From NCBI RefSeq assembly GCF_007752935.1, contig NZ_CP036319.1, positions 2,542,001 through 2,606,000 of the forward strand: a DNA stretch of 64,000 nt. Reading direction: 5' to 3'. Origin of the DNA: Crateriforma conspicua. Its GTDB lineage: Bacteria > Planctomycetota > Planctomycetia > Pirellulales > Pirellulaceae. Below the pieces are notes generated by a model. It was given only the letters and a program-made list of their open reading frames with translations. It made no database searches and was not told the origin of the DNA. Made by a program: the position numbers and the translations under genes. Below are positions 1 to 8,781 of the stretch, piece after piece (the first letter of the stretch is position 1; every line of letters begins with the position of its first letter).

Positions 1-174
1 CAGCGCCACGACATGCCACTTGGCTAATTTGTCGATGCGACTGGGGCGTTCGTTGACTTGGGATCCGGTCGCGGAAAACTTTGGTGATGATTCAGCGGCC
101 AACGACATGATGCGACGTCCGCAACGCAGCGGATTCGAAGTCGTCTGAACCGCCAAGCGGTCCATCGCGTCGAC
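1..174 (-). CDS. possible N-terminus of a protein running off the left edge
   Basis: Reading the minus strand from an ATG at 174, the frame stays open to the window edge for 58 codons, and further upstream it is also open. The peptide begins MDRLAVQTTSNPLRCGRR and has ordinary amino-acid composition (charged and hydrophobic residues alternating), which is why I list it. It would be divergent from the PfpI-like gene starting at 220. No domain can be recognised in so short a stretch, and a chance open frame in GC-rich DNA is a real alternative. Confidence 0.35.
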
Positions 175-219
175 AAACTTCGGTTCACCACTCCCCACGC
201 CTTGATACTCTGATTCCAA

Positions 220-810
220 ATGCCTGAACGCCCCCAAGTCTTGATCATCATTGGTGATGCCAGCGAAACGTTGGACACGATGTATCCGTATTACCGTTTG
301 ATCGAAGCGGGGATGCAGCCCGTGGTCGCCGCGCCAGAAAAACGCCGCTACCAAATGGTGATGCATGAAGTGAAACCCGGTTGGACGATCACCAAGGAAT
401 GGGAAGGCTACACGATCCAGGCGGACATCACATTCGCCGAAATCGAACCCGACGATTACGCCGGCATCATGTTTTCGGGCGGGCGAGCACCGGAATACAT
501 CCGTTACGACCAGGACTTGGTTCGCGTGACGAAGGCATTTTTCGCGGCGGAAAAACCGATCGCCAGTGTCTGTCACGGTGTTGAAATTCCTGCGTACGCG
601 GATTGTGTACGTGGTCGGCGGATGGCGACCGTTCCTAAATGCCAATTCGATCTGGAGGTGTGTGGCGGAATTTTCGTCGATGAACCCTGTGTCGTTGATG
701 GAAATTTGGTCAGCGGACGGACCTTTCACGACAACGGACATTACCTGGGCCCATGGATCGAAATGCTGGTCAAGGCCACAAGTGGATCGGGAACCGTCGC
801 GTCGTCTTGA
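220..810 (+). CDS. DJ-1/PfpI family protein
   Basis: The 196-residue protein has the flavodoxin-like fold pattern of the DJ-1/PfpI branch of class I glutamine-amidotransferase-like proteins. An N-terminal strand reads VLIIIGDASE, GIMFSGG lies near residue 85, and the nucleophile elbow SVCHG places the reactive Cys at residue 118, followed by His119. Family members include proteases, chaperones, glyoxalases and deglycases, so the exact reaction cannot be assigned. Length is normal for the family. It appears monocistronic, with a 137-bp gap before the next start. It has no signal peptide and is expected in the cytoplasm. Confidence 0.85.
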   Translation: MPERPQVLIIIGDASETLDTMYPYYRLIEAGMQPVVAAPEKRRYQMVMHEVKPGWTITKEWEGYTIQADITFAEIEPDDYAGIMFSGGRAPEYIRYDQDLVRVTKAFFAAEKPIASVCHGVEIPAYADCVRGRRMATVPKCQFDLEVCGGIFVDEPCVVDGNLVSGRTFHDNGHYLGPWIEMLVKATSGSGTVASS

Positions 811-947
811 TTGCATCGTCGTCGGTGGTTGGTTGATTCCGTCGTTTCGCGATCGCGGGGGCGTCACCGGCGGGCCGTGCGGGCGACGACGGCGTTTCGT
901 TTCATCAGACGTGGTTGATCATTTTTGTGTTTCTTCAGGAGGTTGAC

Positions 948-1643
948 ATGACCGTGCTTAAATATGGCGTTGGCGTTGCATTGTTGGTCGTCTCGTTTAT
1001 CAGTTTGGGTGCCAGTCGCGTGATGGCTCAGCGTGGTGCCGGGGGCAGCGGTGACCGAATTCCCGGCGACGTTGAACTGGAAAAGGGCCCCGTTGCACTG
1101 GACGACTTTGAACGCAACGCGTTGTCCGTTTTAGATGACATTGGCAAGAACCAGCGTTTCCGAAATGTGCCCCAGCACGACGGCCGGTTGTTGCGGATCA
1201 TGACGCAGTCGATCAACGCCCAGCACGTGGTGGAACTGGGCACTTCGACGGGCATCTCCGGCATCTGGATCGGCTTGGGGCTACGGCAGACCGGCGGCAA
1301 GCTGACGACGTACGAAATTGACGCCGATCGTGCTCGCACCGCACGTGAAAATTTTCAGCGGGCGGGGCTGTCCGACGTCATCAATTTGGTCGAAGGCGAC
1401 GCACATGTCGAACTGAAAAAGCTGACCGGGACCGTGGACATGATCTTCCTGGACGCGGACAAGGAAGGCTATATCGATTACCTGAACACGTTGATGCCGA
1501 TGTTGCGTCCGGGCGGGTTGATTTTGGCACACAACATCAATCCGCGGATGGCACACCCGCCGTTTATGGAAGCGATCACGACAAATCCAAACTTGGAAAC
1601 CGTCGTCCGTGGCGGCATGTCGATTTCGCTGAAGAAGAAATAG
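948..1643 (+). CDS. exported SAM-dependent O-methyltransferase (caffeoyl-CoA OMT-like)
   Basis: The ATG at 948 is preceded by AGGAGG at 937-942 with ideal spacing, so the upstream in-frame start at 915 is rejected. The 231-residue product starts with a signal-like hydrophobic stretch (about residues 5-27). The Rossmann core follows: motif I VVELGTSTG at 94-102, an acidic residue at the end of strand 2 (YEID, E123), and FLDADKEGY at 167-175, the metal/substrate loop typical of cation-dependent O-methyltransferases. The export signal is unusual, since SAM is normally cytoplasmic. The segment could instead be a membrane anchor. A strong terminator follows, so the gene is probably transcribed alone. 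Confidence 0.85.
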   Translation: MTVLKYGVGVALLVVSFISLGASRVMAQRGAGGSGDRIPGDVELEKGPVALDDFERNALSVLDDIGKNQRFRNVPQHDGRLLRIMTQSINAQHVVELGTSTGISGIWIGLGLRQTGGKLTTYEIDADRARTARENFQRAGLSDVINLVEGDAHVELKKLTGTVDMIFLDADKEGYIDYLNTLMPMLRPGGLILAHNINPRMAHPPFMEAITTNPNLETVVRGGMSISLKKK

Positions 1644-1677
1644 CCGGCAACGTTTCGGCGCATTGATTGCACGCTTG

Positions 1678-1718
1678 GTCGAGACGGATGATGCCCCTTC
1701 ATCCGTCTCGACTTTTTT
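1678..1718 (+). terminator. Rho-independent terminator of the O-methyltransferase gene
   Basis: A perfect 14-bp stem (gtcgagacggatga at 1678-1691 with its complement at 1699-1712) closes a 7-nt loop and is followed directly by six T at 1713-1718. It lies 35 bp after the stop codon at 1643. Confidence 0.92.
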
Positions 1719-1726
1719 CGTGACTT

Positions 1727-1736
1727 CCCCCCCCCC
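1727..1736 (+). repeat. homopolymeric C10 tract
   Basis: Ten consecutive C lie between the terminator and the ribosome binding site (AGGAG, 1744-1748) of the following small gene. The tract is outside any coding frame that I accept. It would be prone to slippage and sits where it could alter promoter or leader spacing. Confidence 0.9.
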
Positions 1737-1755
1737 ACAAAGCAGGAGTGCAATC

Positions 1756-2115
1756 ATGCGTCATCCGTTCATCGAAGATCAATGGAAACAACTGTGTGAT
1801 CGCGTCAATCAAACGGCTGAACATTTGGCCGGTGATCAAGACGACGTTGCCAGTGCGTGGGCGCACCAAGTGGATCAGTTCGCCCAGCAAGACCCTCCGG
1901 GATCGTATCCCGACCTGCTGCGCCGCGTCGCTCAGGCGGCCGATCTGGCTTCGACCTGGCGCGACGATCAGGCACACGGTGCCGGAACGTCGGGATCCGC
2001 CACGGATCGCCCGGTGACGTCCGATCCTGTCGAATCGGAAGATTGGGTGACCGAAGCGGGAATGGAATCGTTCCCGGCAAGCGACCCGCCGTCTTGGACG
2101 TCGGCCGCGGTCTAG
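1756..2115 (+). CDS. small hypothetical protein with ESFPASDPPSW tail motif
   Basis: The 119-residue acidic protein starts at the ATG at 1756, which has AGGAG seven bases upstream. The N-terminal two thirds look helical and rich in Gln, Asp and Ala. The C-terminus carries EAGMESFPASDPPSW, a short tail that I recall from many small bacterial hypothetical proteins whose function is unknown. There is no signal peptide or membrane segment. A reading frame from 1663 is longer but would run through the terminator and poly-C tract, so the shorter start is preferred. Function unknown. Confidence 0.7.
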   Translation: MRHPFIEDQWKQLCDRVNQTAEHLAGDQDDVASAWAHQVDQFAQQDPPGSYPDLLRRVAQAADLASTWRDDQAHGAGTSGSATDRPVTSDPVESEDWVTEAGMESFPASDPPSWTSAAV

Positions 2116-2152
2116 TCGGCCAGCGTTCCCAACCCAGGACCCTGGCGATCCG

Positions 2153-2260
2153 TTTTGAAGTTAAGCATTTACCTGAGCCATTGGTTTTTTTGGTAACCCG
2201 AAGCGTGAGCGAGGCGATGTCAACATCATTTTTTCCGCGCTGACGCGTCGGGTTACCAGA
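2153..2260. repeat. dispersed palindromic repeat, copy 1 (GGTAACCCGAAGCGTGAGCG type)
   Basis: Inverted arms at 2192-2214 and 2235-2257 (ggtaacccgaagcgtgagc against gcgtcgggttacc) form an imperfect hairpin, preceded by ttttgaagtt and a T-run. The same block recurs at 25991-26100. Translated, it gives the VTRSVSE string that I recall appearing in spurious gene calls of Rhodopirellula-type genomes. It fills most of the 2116-2407 gap, in which I see no gene. Confidence 0.85.
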
Positions 2261-2407
2261 AAGAGGCAACATCGAATGCGATCGGCGAGGTGCCGCGAAT
2301 ATTCTGTGACAAAGTCGTCCAAAGGGCCGAACATCGATGCGTGACAAACTGTCTCAGTTGCCAGTCATCACACGCATCCCTTCAACGCCCATGTGGCACC
2401 CACTGAA

Positions 2408-3034
2408 ATGACCACCATCGACTTGATACGCAGGTTGCATCAGCATCGAACTTGGACCAATCAACAACTGTTGGCCTCGGTCGGCCAAGTCGCCGAAGTA
2501 CGATTGCACACCTCGCTGTCGATCGGTCAGGGAAGCATTTGGAAAACGTTGGTCCATTTGATGGCCGCGGAATACGTTTGGTTGGAAGCTTTGCAGGGGA
2601 ACGAAGATCCCGTGATGCCGGGAGACGTTCGCGGACGCTTGCCGGGAAACCAGCAAGGCGACGGAGCGGTCGAAAACTTGGCCGACCTGAGGCATCGTTG
2701 GAACGATCTGGACCGACGTTGGGCGGACTATCTGGCCGGGCTGACCGACGATGACCTGCAGCGTCCCGTGATCAAGGTCAGCACCAGTTCGCACAACGGG
2801 ACGCGTCACGCATGTCCTCGCGCCGACGTTTTGATGCACGTCTGTACGCACGCCCAGTACACGTCCGCGCAACTGGTCAACATGCTGCGTCAGTTGGGTG
2901 TGGACACGTTGCCGGACGTGATGTTGATCACGTTGGCAAGACATGAACACGATTGTCAGGTCCAGTCGACCGAACCGGCCTTTGGCTGCACGGCCATGCC
3001 GTCCGTCGCGGTTGCCGGCAGCGTCGCCGGATAG
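2408..3034 (+). CDS. DinB-like (DinB/YfiT superfamily) four-helix protein
   Basis: The 208-residue protein fits the DinB/YfiT fold of metal-dependent four-helix-bundle proteins. His50 in the segment LVHLMAAE and the pair His144/His148 in MHVCTHAQYTSAQL are spaced like the family's three metal ligands. Family members include thiol S-transferases and damage-inducible proteins of unknown activity, so no substrate is given. A GTG at 2393 could extend the protein by five residues. Neither start has a clear Shine-Dalgarno site. The last codons contain one copy of a 16-bp direct repeat that recurs just after the stop. Confidence 0.8.
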   Translation: MTTIDLIRRLHQHRTWTNQQLLASVGQVAEVRLHTSLSIGQGSIWKTLVHLMAAEYVWLEALQGNEDPVMPGDVRGRLPGNQQGDGAVENLADLRHRWNDLDRRWADYLAGLTDDDLQRPVIKVSTSSHNGTRHACPRADVLMHVCTHAQYTSAQLVNMLRQLGVDTLPDVMLITLARHEHDCQVQSTEPAFGCTAMPSVAVAGSVAG

Positions 3035-3057
3035 ACTTGGTAGCGTCGCCGGATAGA
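3020..3057. repeat. 16-bp direct repeat across a stop codon
   Basis: agcgtcgccggataga occurs at 3020-3035 and again at 3042-3057. The first copy contains the stop of the DinB-like gene, so the duplication repeats the stop region just outside the gene. It looks like a small slippage duplication. Confidence 0.85.
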
Positions 3058-3196
3058 TGCGAAACGCGTGTCTCCGAGCACGTGTCGATCCGCGATCCGT
3101 GTTGCATCATCGGTTCCGATACAATGGGCGACCGCTTCAGTTCTGTTCCATGCGGGACAGCGTTCGGCCGCCCATTGATCGGGATGCAATTCCAAG

Positions 3197-5230
3197 ATGC
3201 TCGGGTCCATTCATCGATCGATGCCTGCAGTATCGGTCTGTCTTTTCTTCGGCACCGGGTTGGCGTCCGCGGACACGGTGACGCAGCGTCCCAATGTCGT
3301 GCTGATCTTGGCCGACGACTTGGGCTATTCGGATCTCGGATGTTATGGCGGCGAGATCCAAACGCCGCGCCTGGATCAACTTGCCAAGAACGGTTTGCGG
3401 TTCGCCCGTTTCTACAATTCACATAAGTGCGAACCCACGCGTGCATCGCTTGTCAGTGGCCAATATTGGCACGATTGTGGGTTGGGCATCCAAACCGGGC
3501 TAACCATGGGACAGGCCATGCGGGCGCAAGGTTATTCGACGATCGCGGTCGGCAAATGGCACTTGATTGGCAACCCCGTCGATCGAGGTTTCGACCATTA
3601 CTTTGGACATCTGAGCGGCGCCAGCAATTACTTCAAAGGTCATCCATCGCACCGGTTGTATGACCAACCGTTTCAGCCCAAGGATGATCGCTTCTATACG
3701 ACCGACGCCAACGCTGATTATGCGATCGAGTTCATCCAAAAGGCCCGCCTAGACAATCCCGACCAGCCGTTCTTTGTCTATCTAGCGTTCAATGCACCGC
3801 ATGGTCCGCTGCAGGCTTGGCCCGATGATGTTGCACGCTATCGCGGAAAATACAAAACCGGTTGGGATCAATTGCGTCGGGATCGACACCGACGGCAACT
3901 GCAAATGGGGCTGGTGCGAAACGAATGGTCTTTGCCGCGGCGACCGCACACGATTCCGGCGTGGGATGAACTGTCTGCGGAAGACCAGGACTTTGAAGAC
4001 CTGCGGTTCAGCACCTATGCCGCGATGGTCGATCGAATGGACCAAGCCATCGGACGTGTGGTGGATCACTTGCGTGAAAGCGATCAACTGGACAACACAC
4101 TGGTTCTATTCTTAAGCGACAACGGTGCCTCGCCATACGATCGTGGCCGTCGTGGGACGCCGCCTGACGGTGATTCGGCATGGGAGTATGGTGCCGGTTG
4201 GGCCCACCTGAGCAACACGCCGTTTCGTCACTACAAACGAAATGTTTTCAATGGGGGCAGTTGCACGCCGTTGATTGCGCACTGGCCGGCCGGCATGACG
4301 GCCACGCCCGGCAGCATCACCGATCAACCGGGACACATCATTGATCTGATGGCCACGCTGATCGACGTCAGCGGTGGTCGATGGCCGCAACAGGCGGACG
4401 GTCAGCCGCTGCGTCCGTTGCCGGGCAAGTCGCTGGTGCCGATCTTTCAGGGAAAGCAACGGCGTCCACACGACGCACTCTATTTTCACTTGTTCGATCA
4501 CCGCGCAATCATCGCCGGGGATTGGAAGCTGGCTTCGGATTGGAGTCGCCCCTGGCAGCTGTTCGATCTTCGGCATGACCGCACCGAGACCAATGACTTG
4601 GCGTCCAGCATGCCAGACAAAGTCGCGGAACTACAATCGCGGTGGGATGACTGGTTTCCCGATTCGATGAATTCGAAACTGCGCAGCGCGGGGAACGAAC
4701 CGGTGTACCGGTCACTGGGAGATACATCCGGCGGTGAAGGCAAAACAAGTGCCGCAAAGGCGACCAAGCAAAAAGGCAGAAGCAAACCATCGGGCAAATC
4801 ACGCGTCAGCGAAGTTGATGGCGTACGTGCACGCGTCGGAACGACGATCACGTTAGAAGACGGCGTCGTGGTGATGCAGTGCCGCGGGGATGATCCGGGT
4901 TTGGCGATCGACCGGGTGGGCATCGGCCAGCGCGTCGGGCCGTTTGTGCTGCGGATGACCGTCCGCAGCGATTCCAGCGGCCAAGGTCATGTGTTTTGGA
5001 CACGCGACCAAGCCACGAAGCTGCCCAGCGGGAAACGGTTGCCCATCGATGTCGTTCACGATCAACAATGGCATGATCTCACGGTCCGATTGGAATCCGA
5101 TGCGGGATCCGAAACACAGGTGATCGGAATTCGAGTCGACTTGTGCGAAGGCCCGGGGCGTGTCGAAATCAAAGACTTGCGTTTGGAAGACACCGACGGC
5201 AACGTATTGAAACGGTGGCCGTCGCGGTGA
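3197..5230 (+). CDS. sulfatase (arylsulfatase A-like, S1 family) with extra C-terminal domain
   Basis: Exported formylglycine-dependent sulfatase of 677 residues that hydrolyses sulfate esters, probably of marine polysaccharides. A signal peptide (about residues 9-25, ending ASA) precedes the metal-binding ADD at 39-41 and the maturation motif CEPTR, where Cys78 is the residue oxidised to formylglycine. The catalytic domain runs to about residue 510 and includes FLSDNGAS with further metal ligands. After a Lys/Ser-rich linker, roughly residues 535-677 form a beta-rich domain not needed for S1 catalysis, possibly carbohydrate binding. The start could also be ATG 3221. The next gene downstream is a second sulfatase. 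Substrate is unknown. Confidence 0.9.
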   Translation: MLGSIHRSMPAVSVCLFFGTGLASADTVTQRPNVVLILADDLGYSDLGCYGGEIQTPRLDQLAKNGLRFARFYNSHKCEPTRASLVSGQYWHDCGLGIQTGLTMGQAMRAQGYSTIAVGKWHLIGNPVDRGFDHYFGHLSGASNYFKGHPSHRLYDQPFQPKDDRFYTTDANADYAIEFIQKARLDNPDQPFFVYLAFNAPHGPLQAWPDDVARYRGKYKTGWDQLRRDRHRRQLQMGLVRNEWSLPRRPHTIPAWDELSAEDQDFEDLRFSTYAAMVDRMDQAIGRVVDHLRESDQLDNTLVLFLSDNGASPYDRGRRGTPPDGDSAWEYGAGWAHLSNTPFRHYKRNVFNGGSCTPLIAHWPAGMTATPGSITDQPGHIIDLMATLIDVSGGRWPQQADGQPLRPLPGKSLVPIFQGKQRRPHDALYFHLFDHRAIIAGDWKLASDWSRPWQLFDLRHDRTETNDLASSMPDKVAELQSRWDDWFPDSMNSKLRSAGNEPVYRSLGDTSGGEGKTSAAKATKQKGRSKPSGKSRVSEVDGVRARVGTTITLEDGVVVMQCRGDDPGLAIDRVGIGQRVGPFVLRMTVRSDSSGQGHVFWTRDQATKLPSGKRLPIDVVHDQQWHDLTVRLESDAGSETQVIGIRVDLCEGPGRVEIKDLRLEDTDGNVLKRWPSR

Positions 5231-5418
5231 AGCGATGCACCCTGTCAGTCGTGGTCGTCGTCTGTCGTGGTCGTCCCGCTTGTTTCGGCCCGATCGTCGA
5301 CGGACTAAGATGATCGCGCGGTCGCGACCGTCACGCTTGTGCAAGCTGATGAAGGCCGGCCATCCCGCCCACCACTGCCACATTCCCACCTCCCATGGCC
5401 TTATTGAAGGACCTTTCC

Positions 5419-6789
5419 ATGATGCGACGTTTCTTGTTTGCGGCGATCGTGTCGCTGACGCTGATCTGCATGTTCGCCAACAGTGCGACGGCGGATAACG
5501 CACAGCGGCCCAACGTGTTGATGATCGCGGTCGATGATTTGAATCATTGGCTGACCTTCATGGGACGCAACCCACAGGCACAAACGCCCAACTTTGATCG
5601 ATTGGCCAAGATGGGCACCGCGTTCACACAGGCTTACTGTGCAGTGCCCGCATGCGAACCGTCGCGGTGCGCTTTGATGGGGGGCCGCCGTCCGTGGGTG
5701 ACCGGGTGTTATAAGAATGGCGATAAATGGAAAACACACCAACCGGCCGGTGATGGCTTGTCGGCTCAGTTTCTAAAGGCCGGCTATTATGTCGCCGGTG
5801 CTGGCAAAATTTATCACAGCATGGACTATCACGAGTCCGAGTGGACCGAATACATGTCCAAGAGCGGGTTCACGCTGAACGGCCCGAACGTCGATAAGAT
5901 GGACGGGTACCACGTCGACAAAATCCATCCGAACTTGAAAGACGACGACCTGATCGATTGGCACAGCACCAACTACATCATCGATCGTTTGGACCGTGAT
6001 GACGACCAGCCATTCTTTTTGGCGTTGGGTTTGTACAAGCCTCACTTGCCGTTCGTGGTTCCGCGAAAGTACTACGATGCGTTCCCTTTGGAATCGATCC
6101 AGTTGCCGCCGCACCGCGAAGACGACTTGGATGACCTGCCGCCCGCGGCCGTGAAGATGGCACGCAACGGGGATCATGCAAAGTTTTTAAAGAGCGGTCG
6201 TTGGAAAGCCGCCATTCAATCGTATCTGGCGACTTGTGCCTATACCGATATGAATCTGGGCCGTCTACTTGATGCGTTTGAAAAAAGTCCTGAGCGGGAC
6301 AACACCATCGTCGTGCTGTGGACCGACCATGGTTGGTCGTTCGGCGAAAAGGAACACTGGCGTAAGTTCGCGCTTTGGGAAGAACCGACGCGAACGCCGA
6401 TGATTTGGGTCGTTCCCGGAATGACCAAGCCGGCGACCCGATGCGAACGCACGGTTGACCTCATGAGCGTCTATCCGACGTTGTGTCAATTGGCCGGGAT
6501 CCCCAAGCCCGGGCACGTCAGCGGGTACGACATCACGCCGCTGTTGGAAGATCCGTCCGCATCCTGGGGTTACCCCGCGATCACCACGCATGGGTATGAA
6601 AACCACACCGTGCGGACGCAACAACATCGCTACATTCGCTATGCCAACGGTGATGAAGAATTGTACGACAGCGTTGCCGATCCTTATGAGTGGAAGAACC
6701 TGGCAAACGATCCGGCGTTTGATTCGGTCAAGAAGGACTTGGCCGAGTGGTTGCCCAGCGATGCGGTCAAACCGAAACGGAAGAAATGA
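5419..6789 (+). CDS. sulfatase (iduronate-2-sulfatase-like, S1 family)
   Basis: Sulfatase of 456 residues from the ATG at 5419, chosen because GAAGG (5406-5410) lies just upstream and because the protein then opens with a clean signal peptide (MMRRFLFAAIVSLTLICMF, cut after ATA). VDDLN carries the first metal-binding aspartates, and CEPSR is the formylglycine motif (Cys79 in this numbering). WTDHGWSFGEKEHWRK is characteristic of the iduronate-2-sulfatase-like subgroup. It follows the other sulfatase in the same direction, so the two may act on the same sulfated glycan. Maturation needs a formylglycine-generating enzyme, which is not in this window. Confidence 0.92.
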   Translation: MMRRFLFAAIVSLTLICMFANSATADNAQRPNVLMIAVDDLNHWLTFMGRNPQAQTPNFDRLAKMGTAFTQAYCAVPACEPSRCALMGGRRPWVTGCYKNGDKWKTHQPAGDGLSAQFLKAGYYVAGAGKIYHSMDYHESEWTEYMSKSGFTLNGPNVDKMDGYHVDKIHPNLKDDDLIDWHSTNYIIDRLDRDDDQPFFLALGLYKPHLPFVVPRKYYDAFPLESIQLPPHREDDLDDLPPAAVKMARNGDHAKFLKSGRWKAAIQSYLATCAYTDMNLGRLLDAFEKSPERDNTIVVLWTDHGWSFGEKEHWRKFALWEEPTRTPMIWVVPGMTKPATRCERTVDLMSVYPTLCQLAGIPKPGHVSGYDITPLLEDPSASWGYPAITTHGYENHTVRTQQHRYIRYANGDEELYDSVADPYEWKNLANDPAFDSVKKDLAEWLPSDAVKPKRKK

Positions 6790-6790
6790 T

Positions 6791-7657
6791 TCAGTCGACG
6801 CCTGCGGTGATCAGTTCCGATCGAAATGATTGCCAGAACGCCATGTCGCGCTGAAAGCGGTCCGACGGGATCTGGCTGCGAAAGGCGTTCAGGTAATCGA
6901 TCATGTCTTCGGTCGCCCCGCGATACGAATAGTCTTCGCTGGCCATCGGGTTGATCCAATCGGGATCGCCGGGCTGGCGAAAATGCGAAAACGTGCCGTC
7001 CGGTTTCACCACGGCATTGGACGTCAGCACCGGCAACTTCATGTGCAGCATGTGCATCATGCGTTCGCTTTCGTCCATGTCCGCGGTCGCGTTTTCCCAC
7101 GCGGTGACGACATCCAGTGGCGTCTGGCTGTCTGGAAAGCGAATGCCGTATGCCTTGCCGGATTCGGTCAGCCCGTCGTTGTCCAGGTCGATCTGTGCGG
7201 CCGGCGGTAACAGCAGGTTCAGTGCGCCTTCTTCGCTTAACGATGACACGCGAATCGGTTCGGCCAGCGCATGAATCTGGCGGACCGCTTCCATCTGGTC
7301 ATCGGACAGTTGGTTCAGAAAGCCGATCGGATCGACATAGCCTGCCGACTCCGACGCTTGGACCATGACGTTCGCAAAAGTCTGGCCGAGTTGCTGTCGG
7401 TTTTCGGTTTGTCGGTACCGTCCCAGCGATTCGTTGCGGTACCACTGGTCCCAGGCTTCGGCGATCCCCGGTGTCTGCCCGTCGATCGCGTCCGGCGTTT
7501 CCGCGCTGGCGTAGCCGTCGCGCCCGGCGGCTTCCAACACTTGGTCGAACACGTTTTGGACCAGATGGTCGTTGGTGCGTCGCCGTTGATCAAAGGTCAC
7601 AAACCCGGTCGCCGATTGATCGATCCTCATCACAGCCCCGTCAATGTTTGGTGGCAT
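6791..7657 (-). CDS. planctomycete hypothetical protein with calcium-loop-like motif
   Basis: The 288-residue protein has no signal peptide or membrane segment. A stretch near residue 157 reads DLDNDGLTE, resembling the Asp-rich loop of EF-hand, dockerin or thrombospondin type 3 repeats, but it is single. The rest is mixed helical sequence with many charged residues. Its stop codon lies one base from the stop of the convergent sulfatase, so the two genes meet tail to tail. Coding composition looks genuine throughout. I do not recognise the family and assign no function. Confidence 0.7.
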   Translation of the reverse strand: MPPNIDGAVMRIDQSATGFVTFDQRRRTNDHLVQNVFDQVLEAAGRDGYASAETPDAIDGQTPGIAEAWDQWYRNESLGRYRQTENRQQLGQTFANVMVQASESAGYVDPIGFLNQLSDDQMEAVRQIHALAEPIRVSSLSEEGALNLLLPPAAQIDLDNDGLTESGKAYGIRFPDSQTPLDVVTAWENATADMDESERMMHMLHMKLPVLTSNAVVKPDGTFSHFRQPGDPDWINPMASEDYSYRGATEDMIDYLNAFRSQIPSDRFQRDMAFWQSFRSELITAGVD

Positions 7658-7872
7658 TCCCGTGGGCGTTATCGGACGCCGGATCGCGGCGGCTTGAGTC
7701 CGCTGTGTCGGGTGGCTTGTCCAGTCTGCGTGGTCTGCCCAAGTTGCTTGGCGGGGGGCCGGGGCGTGTTTCGTTGCTGTACGCCCGCATCGTTTAGTCG
7801 GGGCGAGGAAGAGTGTTCAGGGATTTTCGCCGAATCGCGCCGCGCTTCTGACGCGGCAGGATCTTTCCAAAC

Positions 7873-8628
7873 ATGTGGACGACGTCTGGACGAAACGCGA
7901 AGCCCTTTGTGATCGCATCGGCGGTGGTGCTGACCGGTTGTGGGCTATCGATTCCGGGGTTTTACGACTGGACGGAATCGGACCAAAGCGACCAGTCCCA
8001 TTTGCTTTGGATCATTCCGCTGGCCAGCTGGAGCATTTCCAGCGTTCTATGTTTCGTCGCCGGTCGCTATTGGCCCGGTGCATTTCGGCTTGATGGCGAT
8101 TCATCGGTTTGCAGTGGCGGCACGTCGGGCAGATCGGAATTGGGACAAGCACGCTATGGATTGCGGTGGCTGTTGATGGTGCCCTTGGTTGTTGCTGCGG
8201 TGATCGTCGGATGCCAGAAGATCCCGTTGGCAACGACCGTGGTGGTTTGCATCGGTGCGTGGTCGGCGTGGGGATTCAGTTTGTGGCGACGTCGCATGGT
8301 CCGTCCCGAACTGGCGGTGTTGGTTCTGGGGATGATGTTGCCCTTTGTTTGGGTGTACACCGATGCGGCTTTGATTAATGAGTTTCCGTGGACTGTTTTG
8401 GCCAGTCTTGCGATGCCCGGAATTTTGACGGCCATGCTGTCGGGCCAGTTCTTGGAAAGCTCCATTCATCAAGCCGCGTGGTTGCCTTTCATCACGACGG
8501 CGGTGCACTTGTTGTTCGGCGTGGTGGTGATCCGTTTCCATGCTCGACTGGGGCACTATTTCATCCTGTTCATCACGCACGTGTCGCTGATGGGATCGAT
8601 CGTGCTGCAGATGTTGGTGCGAGCCTAA
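7873..8628 (+). CDS. hypothetical multi-pass membrane protein
   Basis: The 251-residue protein has about six hydrophobic segments. The first, near residues 10-30, carries VVLTGCGLS, which also resembles a lipobox. Others lie near 45-65, 98-115, 119-137, 145-163, 173-190 and 202-245, ending with a long hydrophobic pair. No transporter or enzyme motif is visible. It is divergent from the hypothetical gene at 6791-7657 across a 215-bp gap, which presumably holds both promoters. Function unknown. Confidence 0.65.
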   Translation: MWTTSGRNAKPFVIASAVVLTGCGLSIPGFYDWTESDQSDQSHLLWIIPLASWSISSVLCFVAGRYWPGAFRLDGDSSVCSGGTSGRSELGQARYGLRWLLMVPLVVAAVIVGCQKIPLATTVVVCIGAWSAWGFSLWRRRMVRPELAVLVLGMMLPFVWVYTDAALINEFPWTVLASLAMPGILTAMLSGQFLESSIHQAAWLPFITTAVHLLFGVVVIRFHARLGHYFILFITHVSLMGSIVLQMLVRA

Positions 8629-8781
8629 ACCGGATGACGGGTGAGACCAAAGGTCGATGGCTTCTCGCGTTCAGCGTTTTTTGGATCCGTCGATTGCCCG
8701 TCAAGGGTTGGAATGGGGTTTGCTTTTTTAGAATGCACTGACTTTCATTTGTTGAACCCTGGATCATCACACACCATCGCA

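Noticed and set aside
7875-8176. alternative plus-strand frames at the start of the membrane protein gene
   Set aside because: Only the frame from 7873 gives regular hydrophobic helices through to its stop.
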